Below, one piece after another: positions 14,537 to 26,775 of a DNA stretch of 64,000 bases (positions are counted from its first letter, which is position 1; every line of letters begins with the position of its first letter). Both the position numbers and the translations under genes were made by a program. Origin of the DNA: Varroa destructor (Eukaryota > Arthropoda > Arachnida > Mesostigmata > Varroidae); assembly GCF_002443255.2 (NCBI RefSeq), contig NW_019211460.1, forward strand, positions 25,960,882 through 26,024,881, read 5' to 3'. The notes under the pieces are model-generated. The model was given only the letters and a program-made list of their open reading frames with translations, was not told the origin of the DNA and searched no databases.

Positions 14537-17500
14537 TCTTGGTAGCATACCTTCTGGGACACATACGTTTAAGAAGCTAAGCAAAGCACATCGTCCGTCC
14601 GTTTTTATTCTAATTCAAGCCGTTTTACCTCGCCGTGGTGTCGGAGATGCAGATTAGTCGCTTGCTGGAACTACTACTGGAGTACGACCACTATTAGTAG
14701 ATACGGCTTATATAGGCTTACTGGGTCTGCGCGTGACAACTGTGACTCTACTTTAAATACGAAACGTCGATAACATTAGATGACGTTACGATAACGGGAT
14801 CAATTTGAATATCATTCGTTAATGTATATTAATCGAAGGTTTCGCACGACAGTTTTGTAGATTGCACTTACACATAGCTAATTAATTTCAATCTACTTTT
14901 TAGTTTAGATTTTTTTTCGAGAAACTTATAAGGTTCTTATCATCTGTTACGATAAAAATTTATAATACCGACCTGCATTACTTGTAGAATGTTGAAAAGC
15001 TGCTGTCAGAAAACATGTCAACTTTAACGATGAGGCCGTATGCGTAACCATGGGCAATCTTTGGCGTTCGGCGAGACATTATATTTTTGTTCCACATTAA
15101 ACGCAGATCGGCGGCTTGGGTCTCCACTATTCCTAGAGTACATTCTCGGACCATATGAAAATCGGCACAGAGACTTTCGTTGCTAGGATAATAATGGCCT
15201 GACAAATTGCCGTAGTTACTTGAATAGCAGGTCGACCTGTGGTTCGCTTACGGCAATAATGTCCTGCTGTACAGAGTCAGCTGGCCTTTCTTCGTCAAAA
15301 TAACGTCTTACATAACAGATCAGAATAGCATTCGGAGATCCATATCTGCTATTGTCAACATGTTTTATGCGTCATGATCGTTTTATCGCTCTATAAGGCC
15401 TGTGCATATCGTATCCCGCCAGTCTGGCAAAATTAACCATCATAGATTACACTCTTTCTCGAATGGAGACAGGCCCCCCTTCGGATCGGCCAGCCTCACG
15501 ATGTCTAACGCGATGGCCCAGATGAGTGTTGTCGGATTCAGGAAGAACGAACTGCACTGCAAATATCTAGTGTATCACATCCCGTAGCAGCTGTTCTAAG
15601 AAGCAGAAATAACCAGACGAATGACAAACAGGTCCGTTTTCAGCTTTAGCGCTCTGCCAGAAAAATTTAACAGCGTCAGCATGCTAATGATCTCTGTCAC
15701 AGTCGACGGCGACGAAGACCGCAGGCTTCTTTTTCTTCACTGACCCTCGATATGTTCGTACGGTCTCGAGAGAAAAGATTATCCAACCGTTCTCTTCAAT
15801 GGCGTCGAGCTTTTCAAAGAACGACACAAAACCAAAGGACGGCACCAAAGCAACAGTGCTATAATAACGCTGGATGATCGCAGTGGCGGCCAATTGCTCT
15901 ATCTAGATGAGTAAGTTGCCTATATTTGGCCGGTGCAGCCGAACACCTATACGTGCTCATGCGCATAACAGTCGAGCGGAGGACAGCAGTGAGGTAGTCA
16001 AGGCATAAAGCCAAAGAAGCTTAAGCGGTCGTTTTCGGGCTGGCCCGAACGGCTGAGGACACATGCGTCCTGTCTGTTACCGCTAAACAAACCTTTATGC
16101 CAGGCCAAGCCTCTCATTCTCTGTAGAAAAAGAGAAAAGAGAGATGGAGCTACGAGGCGCTTCCCTGGTGTTGGCCATGGCAGTGCAGTGCTTCTGGGTC
16201 TGCGGAAAAGATCCCGTCCGTTCAGGACTAAGAAGGAGAAAAGGCTCTGGCTTTATTTTTATTGTCTTCCTCACTCCATCGCTCGCTCAGGTTGTTTCTT
16301 CTCAATCTCTTAACCGAAAGAAGATACCTGCTCTTTTAGCTTTTATTTCGTCCTAAGCTATTTTGGTTTGTTCGTAATGGTCCGCTAGATGCGTTCTCTA
16401 CCGGATGACAGCGGCAGAGTCATCAACAACGGTACTGTTGGGGGCAGTGTGTCCAACAATCGAATGGCTTCTTTTGGCGTTCCGACGGTTGTCTGCATCG
16501 ACACTCCAAGGAACACGTGCGGTCGCTGCTGCTGCCGCCACCTTTGTTATTGACGTTTTTGAGTGCATAACCATCTCAACAGATCAGGGTAAATTATTTT
16601 CGAACCAATTGTTTCAGAAATAAGTGGCACATCTTTTCGTCTGTTCGATTTGGTATGTCATTGTAAGTCAGTACTATAGTAAATTAAAAACAAATGTTAA
16701 AGCTTATGTAGTGTCTACAACTGGAATACAGTTCAATAGCAGCTTACATGGATAGATTTAGCTCCAAAGTTTAGAAGAATTCGTTTTCCCAAAGGCGAGC
16801 AGCTGTGAAAACCTTGTGCCTTGTATTTTGTCCGAGAACCGTAAATAATCTGTTTATATGGAAACAAGCTTATTTGCTTTTGCCTTCCGTTTATCTCTGC
16901 AAGGCTCTTCAAGCGGCGCAATTGACGTACACCTTGTACGCGATCTATTTCCTATAGTGTTCTGCGTGCATTTGAATGTCACTATCCAGTTTCTATTTAT
17001 AGTCATAAACTTCCTTCTTTGTGAGCCTATATGTGCGCTGTTCAAACCTGGAGGAAATTTTGTAAATTGCCGATATAGCATTCGCTAGAACCCATTAACT
17101 ATTTAGCTACGCTATAATCTTTCGTCGCAAAGATGCTGCTATGGAACTCGAAAGAAGAACCTCTGTTCTGTTGAACGGCGAGTACCCTTTCTCCTACCAT
17201 TGGCCTGTTTCTGTTCAGTTTATTGCCATTTTCCTGTTAGACCAAACCAGAGAAAAAGTGTACAATTCTCTTTATCCATAAGAAATTAAATATTCAGATA
17301 TATCTTGCGTCGATAGAGTCGGGAGACGAGCAAAAGGCAGACAAACACCAACAAAGTCAATATTGGTGGATTCTGTATACATACGTGTTTTCGAGTTTGT
17401 TTATATTTGTAAATTTTGCCACAGTTAACGGTCCGCAATACAGAACTGCGTAATGTTTTCTGCAGACGAACAATCGAGATTTATGGAAGTAATAAAAGAA

Positions 17501-19163
17501 GAGTGCAAAGGAGAACAATGGTAGCGTTTGAGAGATCGAAACTATGGCGAGGCCAGAGCGGACTTTTTATCTTTCCTGGATAGATATTCATCAATAATGA
17601 CCATACTTTATACAATATGGAAGTGTGGAGATGCAGACGAATATTTTTCGAATATCGATTATCTACAGCGTCTAGGCCTTCTTAGGGATGACAGGCTAAT
17701 AAACTCGAATTATATCTCACGATGTCGGCTAAATCCAAACTGGTAGACGTCGTACGAGTTTCGTCTATTTGCAGCTGGAGTAGGTATTCATTAGAACTAT
17801 GATAATAAGATCGGCGATTGACCGTAACTGAAGGTAAGGAACGATAATAGCAACAAAGTTGCGCGTATGGCTAGGTATGTCTTGAATAGATCAGGGCTTT
17901 TTACACCTTTAGTAAATAACTGAGCAACGGATAGAGCGAATGCCAATATATTGTCATCACGGTCTCACAGCTTCCTCAGATCGTATGCATTTGTGTCTGC
18001 GCACGTCTGCAACCCTCTGAGCCGCTCGAGATAATTGTGCTCTTTTGAGCCACGTGGTCAAAAGGTGAGGTAGAGACGGCCGTGCGAACGATTTACTAAA
18101 ATTTGCCGCACTGACAATGTTAAAATGTAGGTTTCTCTGTAAAATTGTGGGATTGACAAAGTCCGCAGAGAAACCACTAGCAAAGGGGCTTCAACGTCTT
18201 CTGAAATGGAAACAACTCTGTTCGTTCTGCCATTCAGTCATTAGGTCCTGAATGGCATACAATAGCAGATTATTGATACTTCCAGTAAAATTAGAAGTGC
18301 CCTATGTTGTTGTTGTTTGTTCATGTTATTCTTTTTGCAATGCTAAGTCCGCCTGTTTTTAAAACTGTCAAACATAATAAATTAAATACTTTGCAGCATA
18401 CTATGCCGCACACCGTATAGAACAGGCAGCGGTAATTTAAACGTTACCTGAAATAATTGCTATTGCTCAAGTGCCTATTGTCTTTCAAATCGAATTGGGT
18501 CCTTTGGCAAACCAACGGTGGATACTGATTGGCAATCAGCCCCGGTATAAATTTCTTCGCTCGTTGTTTTAGGTCAACTCACTTAACCGATAGATAGATC
18601 TTCGCCTATTCAGGACGATTCGTGTGCCTAGGCTTAGCTTGTATTACCGCTGTATCACTCTTCTGCCGTTACCCACACTCGGGTTATCATGAATTGTTGA
18701 TGGTCACATTAATCTAACCAGCTCTGTCATATACGTTTCGCGTTCGTTGCCTTACAATTGAGTAATATCCGCCTCGTGCGTGCTGCCTTCGAAGAAGATT
18801 AGGAGGCAGGCCTAGAGGTATCAGTGGCTAACCATCTACTGGTAGGCAGCTGACCGCGCTAACTATTCCTAATTTGGACTAACCAGGAAGCAGCTTCTTC
18901 CCGAATTTTCGTTTGCTTTTGCTTTGCTGCAATGTTTTTATAGTCTTCTACTTAAAGGGAGATGGGAACATGGTCGCAATGATGCCTCATGACTGTACGC
19001 CGCCATTTGTACACAATTGATCTAATAATAACAGCGACAACAATGACAGCTGATATAATGTATGCACATACCGGAAGCCGCGAGCATATTGCTATTTTTC
19101 ACTACATGTTCTTGCTTGTGCCATTCAGCGGATGGGTGGCCTCCTGCTACAGACGTGAGCTGC

Positions 19164-19171
19164 TATAAATA
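19164..19171 (+). promoter_or_regulatory. TATA box of a likely core promoter
   Basis: TATAAATA lies directly upstream of a short GC- and CpG-rich stretch (about 19190-19280) that stands out from the AT-rich surroundings. A start site about 30 bases downstream, near 19195, would give a 5' leader of roughly 165 bases before the ATG at 19358. The arrangement of TATA box, GC-rich leader, well-placed ATG and open frame suggests the promoter of the abLIM gene whose recognised exons begin 12.6 kb downstream. The link to that gene is inference. No clear initiator motif was seen. Confidence 0.45.
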
Positions 19172-19357
19172 GGCCAATGATAGCAGAATCCTCCGCCGTC
19201 GCTGCAGCCGCTGAGTCGCTCCCTCCGCGTGCTGCTTGGGTCTTCTGCGTGCTAGCGTGGCAGGCTTACCCGGCTCGTTCTGACAGATCTGTGCAGCTCT
19301 AACCTAAGTTTAGAGCTGGAGGGCGGTGGGACATCGAGGGCAGCGTCTGTGTGAGGC

Positions 19358-19484
19358 ATGGCAGACGACGGGCCTAGTCTGTTTCTGTGGTATTCCCAAC
19401 AGGAACACTATGATCAGGTAATGCAGCTTCGAAGAAAAGGGAAAAGAGTCAAACTCGCACCGAGAAAACAGCAATGTAGGCCAG
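19358..19484 (+). CDS. candidate first coding exon of the abLIM gene
   Basis: The ATG at 19358 has G at -3 and G at +4. It opens a 46-codon frame that is acidic at the start (MADDGP) and strongly basic later (LRRKGKRVKLAPRK). A donor CCAG|GTTACT after 19484 leaves one base (G) of a codon, which is exactly the phase the exon at 32102 needs. The joined codon is Gly and the protein continues into K-V-H-C of LIM domain 1. The donor is weak at +3 and +5, although other introns of this gene also start GTT. An alternative, stronger donor after 19417 (CAG|GTAATG) is phase 0 and cannot join 32102 directly. Residues 1-42 in this model match no family I recognise, so transcript evidence would decide. 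Confidence 0.4.
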
Positions 19485-21482
19485 GTTACTCTTCGTAGCT
19501 TAACCTTGCGGAGTTGCCCCGTCTCCGAAAATAATGCCTCGTTGGCTTGGTGGGTGTACGGATGATGTTCGTAGGAGGCGAAGTAGAAGAAGCTGTTGGT
19601 GTTGTGTAAACCGTAGATTTGTTGGGGTAACAATCACGACAATCGGAATAAAGCCGTCGGCTGTAAAGTCATAGAAGGAGTCGTACCTGGCGCCCGCTGT
19701 ATGGACTCGGCGCCCACAGCCTTTAGCAGTCGCATGTAAAATTCCTGCCGGTTTAGCATAGGGTATATCGTTCGTAAAAACTATTGACTCCTAAGCGAAT
19801 ACACTGGGTAGGTCCATGGTCATCTATAACCAGTCAGCTGCCCTGGACGCAAGCGAAACTCATCTGCGGCCAGTCGCCGCCCGGACGGACTTTCAAACAA
19901 ATGCGGCTGCAGCACTGCTGTACTATTATTTTGCTTATGGTTTGGCGTGATAGCCTTGAAATGATGACTACGGACACGAAGAGCTATACGAGTTGCACAT
20001 TGTAGGGACAGGGCCCTTTAGGCCGTACTTTGTCGTGACACAGCAGCCGAATAGGAACAATAGTCATAGGTGATGTTAGTGGCGACATTTCGTATTACTG
20101 CTTGCCTTGTGACTGGCAAAGTGCGGCATTGACGTAGACTGTAATGAGGGAAAGCTTAACTTGCTTTTATTACTAGAATGGGAGACGTCACGAGCTTGGC
20201 CTACTTCAGTAAGCGACTGAAACACAATCAGATGTCAGAATTGGTCAGTCAGTATCTCGAGGTATGTTACTGGCATGCAGTCTTATCACTGATATGCATA
20301 GACAACTTGCTACGAGATTCAGCTCGCTGGCCTTACCAGACCAAGTCGATGAGTATCAATAAATGGAAGTAATCTCGAACGACAGAAAGAGGTGATCCTA
20401 TTTCGCGAAGACCGATCTTATTTAATAAAGCCATCTTGCGACTTAAATTTGTTTAATATTGGGGCAATATCATTAGGACCAGATTTATACAATGCGAAAG
20501 TAGAATTCGCTTCTTGCTTAATAATTCTTATTTATCCAAATCATGACACCAATTTTTGATGTTTTTCTTGAAAAAACAAATGGTTCGACACGCTCGGAGC
20601 TGCATGTTATCTATTCTGAACCTAATCGATATTCGTTGCCTAAATAATTTCAACTCAACAAAGATCCCTACGTTACGCGTAGATAGATAGATGCGGACGA
20701 ACCAAGGAGACATCATCAGAACGGAGTTACCGCAACGACTGATTGCTCCTCCGGCCTACTTGAGGTCCTTGAGAAGCTAATAGATTGCAAAATGGGTTGT
20801 CGAGAAGTAATGAATATTTCTTAATTTTTTTCTACCGCTTAATACTTAGCCAGCTTTTTCTCCTCCTATCAGTGTCACAATATAGGACCGAGTGCTTTCG
20901 GAAAACTCTTTGCAGTAGTCAATTTTAAAATATAATTGTAGATAACCAACACGAGACAAGCCCTTGGAGGATGCCGATGAATTACTGATTAGTAAGCTAG
21001 CTTGTATTTTAGCGAGACATCTTGTCTATTGGTGTGGTCTATGTCAGCGTTAAGTTAAACACGTGGGTTAGTGAAAACGTGAGTTCGCATTTGTATAAAA
21101 TAAGAGGACTGCTTGTCTCAGTAAACAGATAGGTGGGTAGTGTAGAGGGTTTGGAGGGAGTTTGATGATTTCTATTAGATGACCCGCCTTGAAGCGCACA
21201 GTAGCTATATTAGACTGGTGAGGTACTTTTGAAGAACTGCAGTTCGGAGAGGGTAAAAATACGTGCCAGGGGTAAGCTGCGAGTTGTCTAGTTATGTATT
21301 TGCTTCGTGGGGTTTGTTTCTAATAGCCCTAGGCATGCAGACGCCACATGCAGAACGTGATTAGCATAATGGTGTGACCTGAAAGTCGTCGTGATTTTTA
21401 AGTTTGCCTATCGCTCGGCTACCTTCACAAAGAACTGACTGTTCGTTTCGTTGTATATACATATGTATATAGTACCGATAGC

Positions 21483-21582
21483 NNNNNNNNNNNNNNNNNN
21501 NNNNNNNNNNNNNNNNNNNNNNNNNNNNNNNNNNNNNNNNNNNNNNNNNNNNNNNNNNNNNNNNNNNNNNNNNNNNNNNNNN
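21483..21582. other. assembly gap (100 N)
   Basis: Exactly 100 N, the usual placeholder for a gap of unknown size. TA-rich sequence lies on both sides, and the flanks carry complementary octamers: ccgatagc at 21475-21482 and gctatcgg at 21600-21607. The missing bases are probably a TA repeat or hairpin that defeated assembly. Confidence 0.97.
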
Positions 21583-24500
21583 ATATATATATATATATAG
21601 CTATCGGCACTCCGGGGCTAAGGTATGTGGAATACTAAGTACATAATGGCTCACGAAAAACATTTCCATATATAATAACACCACTAATAGTAGAAATTTT
21701 GTTTCATGGTCTATCAGGCCTACTGCTTGGTAGGAGAAAAGAAAATATCCCGACGAGAATATTTGATTATGGTTATTATTTTGATTATTATCATGGATGG
21801 AACTTTATACTGTACCGGGTTCCTTCAAGTAACTCGAGAAAAAGAGACCGCCCATGTTGGCCCATTACATAGTCCGTCTACTTTGTGCGTTAAGTGCTTG
21901 GCATTATTTCTCACGCGAAGCATCGTCGAAAAGTGAAGCGGCACATCTTAGAATAGTAATATTTCGTTACAATCAGCAATAGAGGTCCCATTTTTCATTC
22001 TGACCACGCACTTTCTTTCAGGCTGACAAAGTCGACGAAGAGAAAACGGAATTTTCACAAACATAACAAACGTGCATGCCTATGTACACAGATGTGTATG
22101 CAGAATCGCTCAAAGTGTTCAGAAATTAATGTCATATATAAGTCGAAACGAACGCTTTCGCAGACGAGTAAGGTTCGTCAACAATTACTTTCTATCAGTA
22201 TCTCTGCGGCTTCATTTGTTCTACATTGTATATTCATCTGAATTCAGGTAGAGGAAGCTATTCAATAAAATTAAGCGAAAATAAGACGTCAGCGACCTAG
22301 CGTGTTTGCTTGACGAATTCGTCAATGTATGAGTCATTCTTCTTTAGAGGCTGTTCTGTAGTAGATGTTTCGTTTTGATTTTTATTACGGTCGAAACGTA
22401 GCCCGTTCGTTGCAGTCTGGCCCAGTTATCTTGGCAATGGCATGCTTCACCCTATTGGACGTCAATACTAAGGGCCAATGCTATCCTTATCTATTCAATG
22501 ACACGACACCGCTTCCAAATGAGCCATATACTCGCTTAACGATTCGTGATTGACTGGTTTCGCTAGTGACGAGCTCCACTGGCCATTGCCTCAGTTCATT
22601 CCAAACCTACAAATCGACGCGGTAACTCTCCTGTACTACAGGAGAATATTGCTAACGACTTATCGTTTTTATTAGTATTACTGTTACAGTATGTAGATAA
22701 TGCAATAAAAAACAGAATGATTCGCTCAAGTGCGCTGTTACACGTTTTTTTTTTGTTTTTTTTACTAGTTTCGTCTACCCGAACGATAGCTCTAAAAATG
22801 ATTGCTATTGGCCTAGATATCTGAAGCAAAACTATTTTCATATATATATCCTGGCCATTAATCTTACAAAGTGATTAGATGTATAAAGTGAAATCAATAG
22901 GAAAAAATCCCTTGATCTGCTTAAACACCGTACGAAGATTAGGGCAGATCAAATCGGTGCAACTCAGAGAAAATGCCATCTAGCGATTCAGCTAGGTTCT
23001 TCAGCGGGAGTTCTTCTCTTGTTGTTGTCATTGTTCAACGTTTATCCAACGTTACCAAATCGAATGCACTGAATGATACTGGGTGCTGCTACTTTCACAA
23101 GCAAGTTGATTCTAGTCATTAGAAAGCTTGGCAAGCGGTGTCAACTTGGGTCGTATAAGACAAAAAAAAAGAACAGAAAGCGACTCATTATCTCTGTTTT
23201 TATCGTTCGCTTGTAGGTGTAGAATATACGTTAACAAATTACACGTAGACATCTGGCAACGACATATATATAGGGGCTTACTGTCGAGTTAGTTTATGAT
23301 GTGCGTACGTATTTTTCTGGATACCGCGAAAGCTACCTAGGTTTCAGAGTCTGTACGAGGTTCGTCGATACGTCGACATGGTGAGGGTCGCACGATCAAA
23401 CCTGTTATCGGAGCATAGTATTGTCCTGTTCCTTCTATAATCGAAGATGTGTTAATAAGGCTGACGACAACGAAAAAATTCTTCAGACGAAGGAACCATT
23501 TCATCGTCGGCACAACCTCGGAGAGTGGCGCACCGTAGCAGTGTATTTGGCAACCCAGTTTTTACTTTGCTACTCCTATCAAGCAAGGTATAACTGTCGC
23601 GTTCAGCATAGCGATAACTATGCGTCAGTACTATAGTAACAGTATTATGTACACCTCTCTGAAACGAGGCTCTCGGGCTTTGTTGAGTACAAATAACAGT
23701 TCTGATGACGGAAACGAGATGTCACTTCGTTTATCTTTATAGTATAATGGATGGTGGGGCATTTTAATTGCTTGATTAAATTGTCGATATTATCATTGAC
23801 TGGAAAGAGCTAATAATTGGCAATTGCTATTGCACTAAATAAGACTTATGGTTGGCTGACTGTCTGGCTATTATCGTACGAGTAGTAATTGTGGCGCCTT
23901 GTCCAACGTTCCTCCAATGCACGTCTAGTGTTATATGGCCGTACGTGCGGGAATTGTTTTTTGTTTTCCGCCTAACTGTCACTGTTAAACAAGTGTTGTA
24001 AGTGCATATACTAAGCTGTATTTGCAGATGATACGTGGACGCGTGGCATACGCTACGTGCCATCAACGGCAGCTTGGCCAAGTGGGTCGGCATGGAAGAA
24101 CAGGTTATAGTGTAATCGACACTTTTGCTACTGCCTAATGAGATAGGCTTTAAACTTTAACTATTAGTGGTCGACGACCGTAGAAAGGTCGTTTAGCGAT
24201 GATATCAGATACACCGACAACGTAGCCTACCTTTTGTGTACGCGACGCCTAAATCTAGTTCTAATCTAAATATAATGCAGCAAATTAACAGGAGACGTCA
24301 ACGAGCTGAAATATTGCTAGGACACATTATGGCAGAGTCTTCACAACGTATGTATCGTGCACTTCTCATATGCGAAGAAATTTTTGTTGTTACCATTTTT
24401 TATAGAATTTTCATAGAATAGAACGCATATTTTATAGAATATTGCCCCGAGACACGGGAGACATTCCACTCGCTTTTTCATCCGCCCAGCTCGTTTCTCG

Positions 24501-24877
24501 GGTGTCATAAAGGTATTATATAGACAGACACGCGCTGACTGACTTTTACGCGCGACGGAATCATGGCGATGGAGTAGTAACTGAGTACCGCCGACGGTAG
24601 AGCAGTAAAGAAAGCTAAGATGTTTGGATAAATATGGGAAGATATGGGGAATCTTCCTTCACGAGTTTTGGATAGTGCTAACGGATAGCCAGTAGTCAAA
24701 TATTGGTTATACAGAACAGGTGACAGGCATATGCCAGACTGTTTATCGCATTGCGACTTCGTGTATCATTGCTAGAGAGACAGACACATAGCGAATGAAC
24801 ACAACAGAAAACCTGAGAGGACTTGGAAATTAATTGAAGAGGTGCAAAGGTGCACTTTTGACCACCAAAATTTAATG

Positions 24878-24893
24878 TGGTGGTGGTGGTGGT
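24878..24893. repeat. (TGG)n microsatellite
   Basis: About five TGG units in a row. The minus-strand reading as polythreonine is not considered coding. Confidence 0.85.
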
Positions 24894-25733
24894 CACAACG
24901 GCTCGATTTGTTCATGAAGATTCAAAATGCATCCCCTATTTCACTAGAATTAAGCAGAAGCTCCTTGAAAATTTAAAGTCAAGATATATGATTTGTCATC
25001 TCTCTGAGCTTTCTCAAACATGAAGCAAGCCTCAATGAAAAGCATGTTTCCGTTGTAATGTGCGGAGTTCCAAAAATTGTGTCTACTGAAAGAAACGTAC
25101 TGATGCCATATTTCGTTCAGAAGAACGTATGCGTTACCATATGTACGTATCTGGATGTCCAAAGAACTGTGATAAAACCGTGGATAGCTATCGTGTCGAA
25201 GAATAAGCTACTCACGCCGTTCAAGAAGCTGGCATACATGTCTTATACGTGAAAACCAGGGCTGGCTGCGAATATGAATTGTGAGCCTGGGCAAGGCTCA
25301 TATCGTTTGTCTACTTAGATGCTAGATAGTGTAAGTGGAATAGGGGAGCTTCAAATTGTATTAGTGAAAGAGCAAAAAGTACTACAAACGTTTATGTTGC
25401 TCGTAATGAGAGGAGAACGAGTGACGAATCGAGGTTTATTTGCTGCGGTGACCCAAGTAGTGGTTAAAGTTCTAATGGGTAGAACGAATGGAACAACGTA
25501 TCGATGGCAGCTGCAGTTAATATTTATCGTTCTTGGTGTTGCTCAAATGGTAAACTATGTAATTTCGGATTTGGGTGCGGTAGCATCTGCTTGTCAATGG
25601 TGCCAAAAAAATTAATTGAATTTTTCGCCGGAGAAAGCCCTTAGGTCTGACAGATGAGTTTCAATACTGAATTTTATACTACAGAGCGATACATGTGCGC
25701 TTTATCAGAAGGGCGTTAATAAATAACGGAGTA

Positions 25734-25734
<1 letters not shown>

Positions 25735-25764
<30 letters not shown>
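25735..25764. repeat. (TA)n microsatellite
   Basis: A run of about 15 TA units, followed after a few bases by a second shorter TA tract near 25770-25780, so the locus is a compound AT repeat. Confidence 0.95.
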
Positions 25765-25767
<3 letters not shown>

Positions 25768-26179
25768 TGATATATATATACATATATCAATGTACTGTTT
25801 CAGTTTTAGTAGCAATTAGTTAATGCAGGCCAAATTTATCTACTGCCCTGCTTGCCTAGAAAGAATATATATAATATATGATGTTTGATTAGATAAAAAT
25901 CGCGCGCAGAACGGTATGGCACTACTGCCAAACACATGTGGGATATTCCTATAAAGATCTAGCAGAGTAGTTGTCGGCATCGATATGGTTGTTGTTTAGA
26001 ATACCTAAATTTTCGAAATTTTGACAACCACGCCAATAATTGATGAGCTTACATGCATTTGTCGAATGGTATAGAGTATCATCTTTTCTATAAAATCAAA
26101 AATTTTAAAGCGTGTGAACATTTTGTCTTTTCTATATATATATTTAGATACTGTTTTGAATTCTACCTGCATCTCATGG

Positions 26180-26197
26180 TATATATATATATATATT
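26180..26197. repeat. (TA)n microsatellite
   Basis: A short pure TA tract in AT-rich non-coding sequence. Confidence 0.85.
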
Positions 26198-26754
26198 TTA
26201 ATTATCGTTAATGTCTAATACTAACTTTTTCTAAGTTAAAATAGGTACGTGTTGTTGGCGGTCCGTTCCGTATTCTTTTTCAAATCTTACAGCCGTCGCC
26301 AACAACGCAATGCCTAGGTAGATCGACTGATTCGTTACGTTAAACTTCATTTTTCCAACGCCTAGGCCACACTGCGAGAGTGGTAACAATGCATAATAAT
26401 AATCCTTTGATGTACCCCACTCTTTCCGTGGCAGATATCTTATTGTAATTCATACGAGGGCTTATCAATATACAGGTAAACGTCTCGGTTTAGTTCTTCT
26501 ACGCTTCTCAGTAGATTTATTTTAAGGCCTACGCAAGCTAGGCCAGCCTTTACTTGTTCGCGTTTCGTTATACCTGCATATGTAAATAAAATTATTATCG
26601 TGATTAGCTGGTAATAACACGAACTCGAACTCCACATTTACCTGAAGAATTTAGCAGTTCCCAACAGAAATGATTTATAGTACTTTTTTGTCCGAGCTTT
26701 ATGTAGTGCAGCGTTGGCATGACTCTCCATAGCTAAGAAGGCCCCGGAAACAGC

Positions 26755-26775
26755 AAAAAAAAAAAAAAAAAAAAA
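26755..26775 (+). repeat. poly(A) tract
   Basis: Twenty-one consecutive A. It could be a slipped mononucleotide repeat or the tail of an old retroposed sequence. No coding homology was recognised immediately upstream. Confidence 0.9.

Larger units (their letters stand above)
1..19163. other. upstream region with no supported gene
   Basis: I read both strands and found no recognisable protein family, rRNA or tRNA here. All open frames are short (121 codons at most) and look like chance frames. A few exon-like scraps with decent splice signals (minus strand 5384-5483 and 5796-5879, plus strand 2447-2557) are reported as findings only. Small simple repeats occur, such as a CAT run near 7805-7821, a CCCT run near 8942-8960 and a long TA run at 10850-10897. 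The region is probably intergenic, or holds introns of genes I cannot see. Confidence 0.5.

Noticed and set aside
15684..15893. Protein-like minus-strand ORF (FFEKLDAIEENGWIIFSLE)
   Set aside because: The opposite strand is also open with a plausible sequence, no splice signals support either, and no family is recognised.
20178..20372. LAYFSKRL string resembling a Ty3/gypsy RNase H motif
   Set aside because: Only eight residues match in style. No reverse transcriptase, integrase or LTR is near, and the segment is better described as an exon-like orphan.
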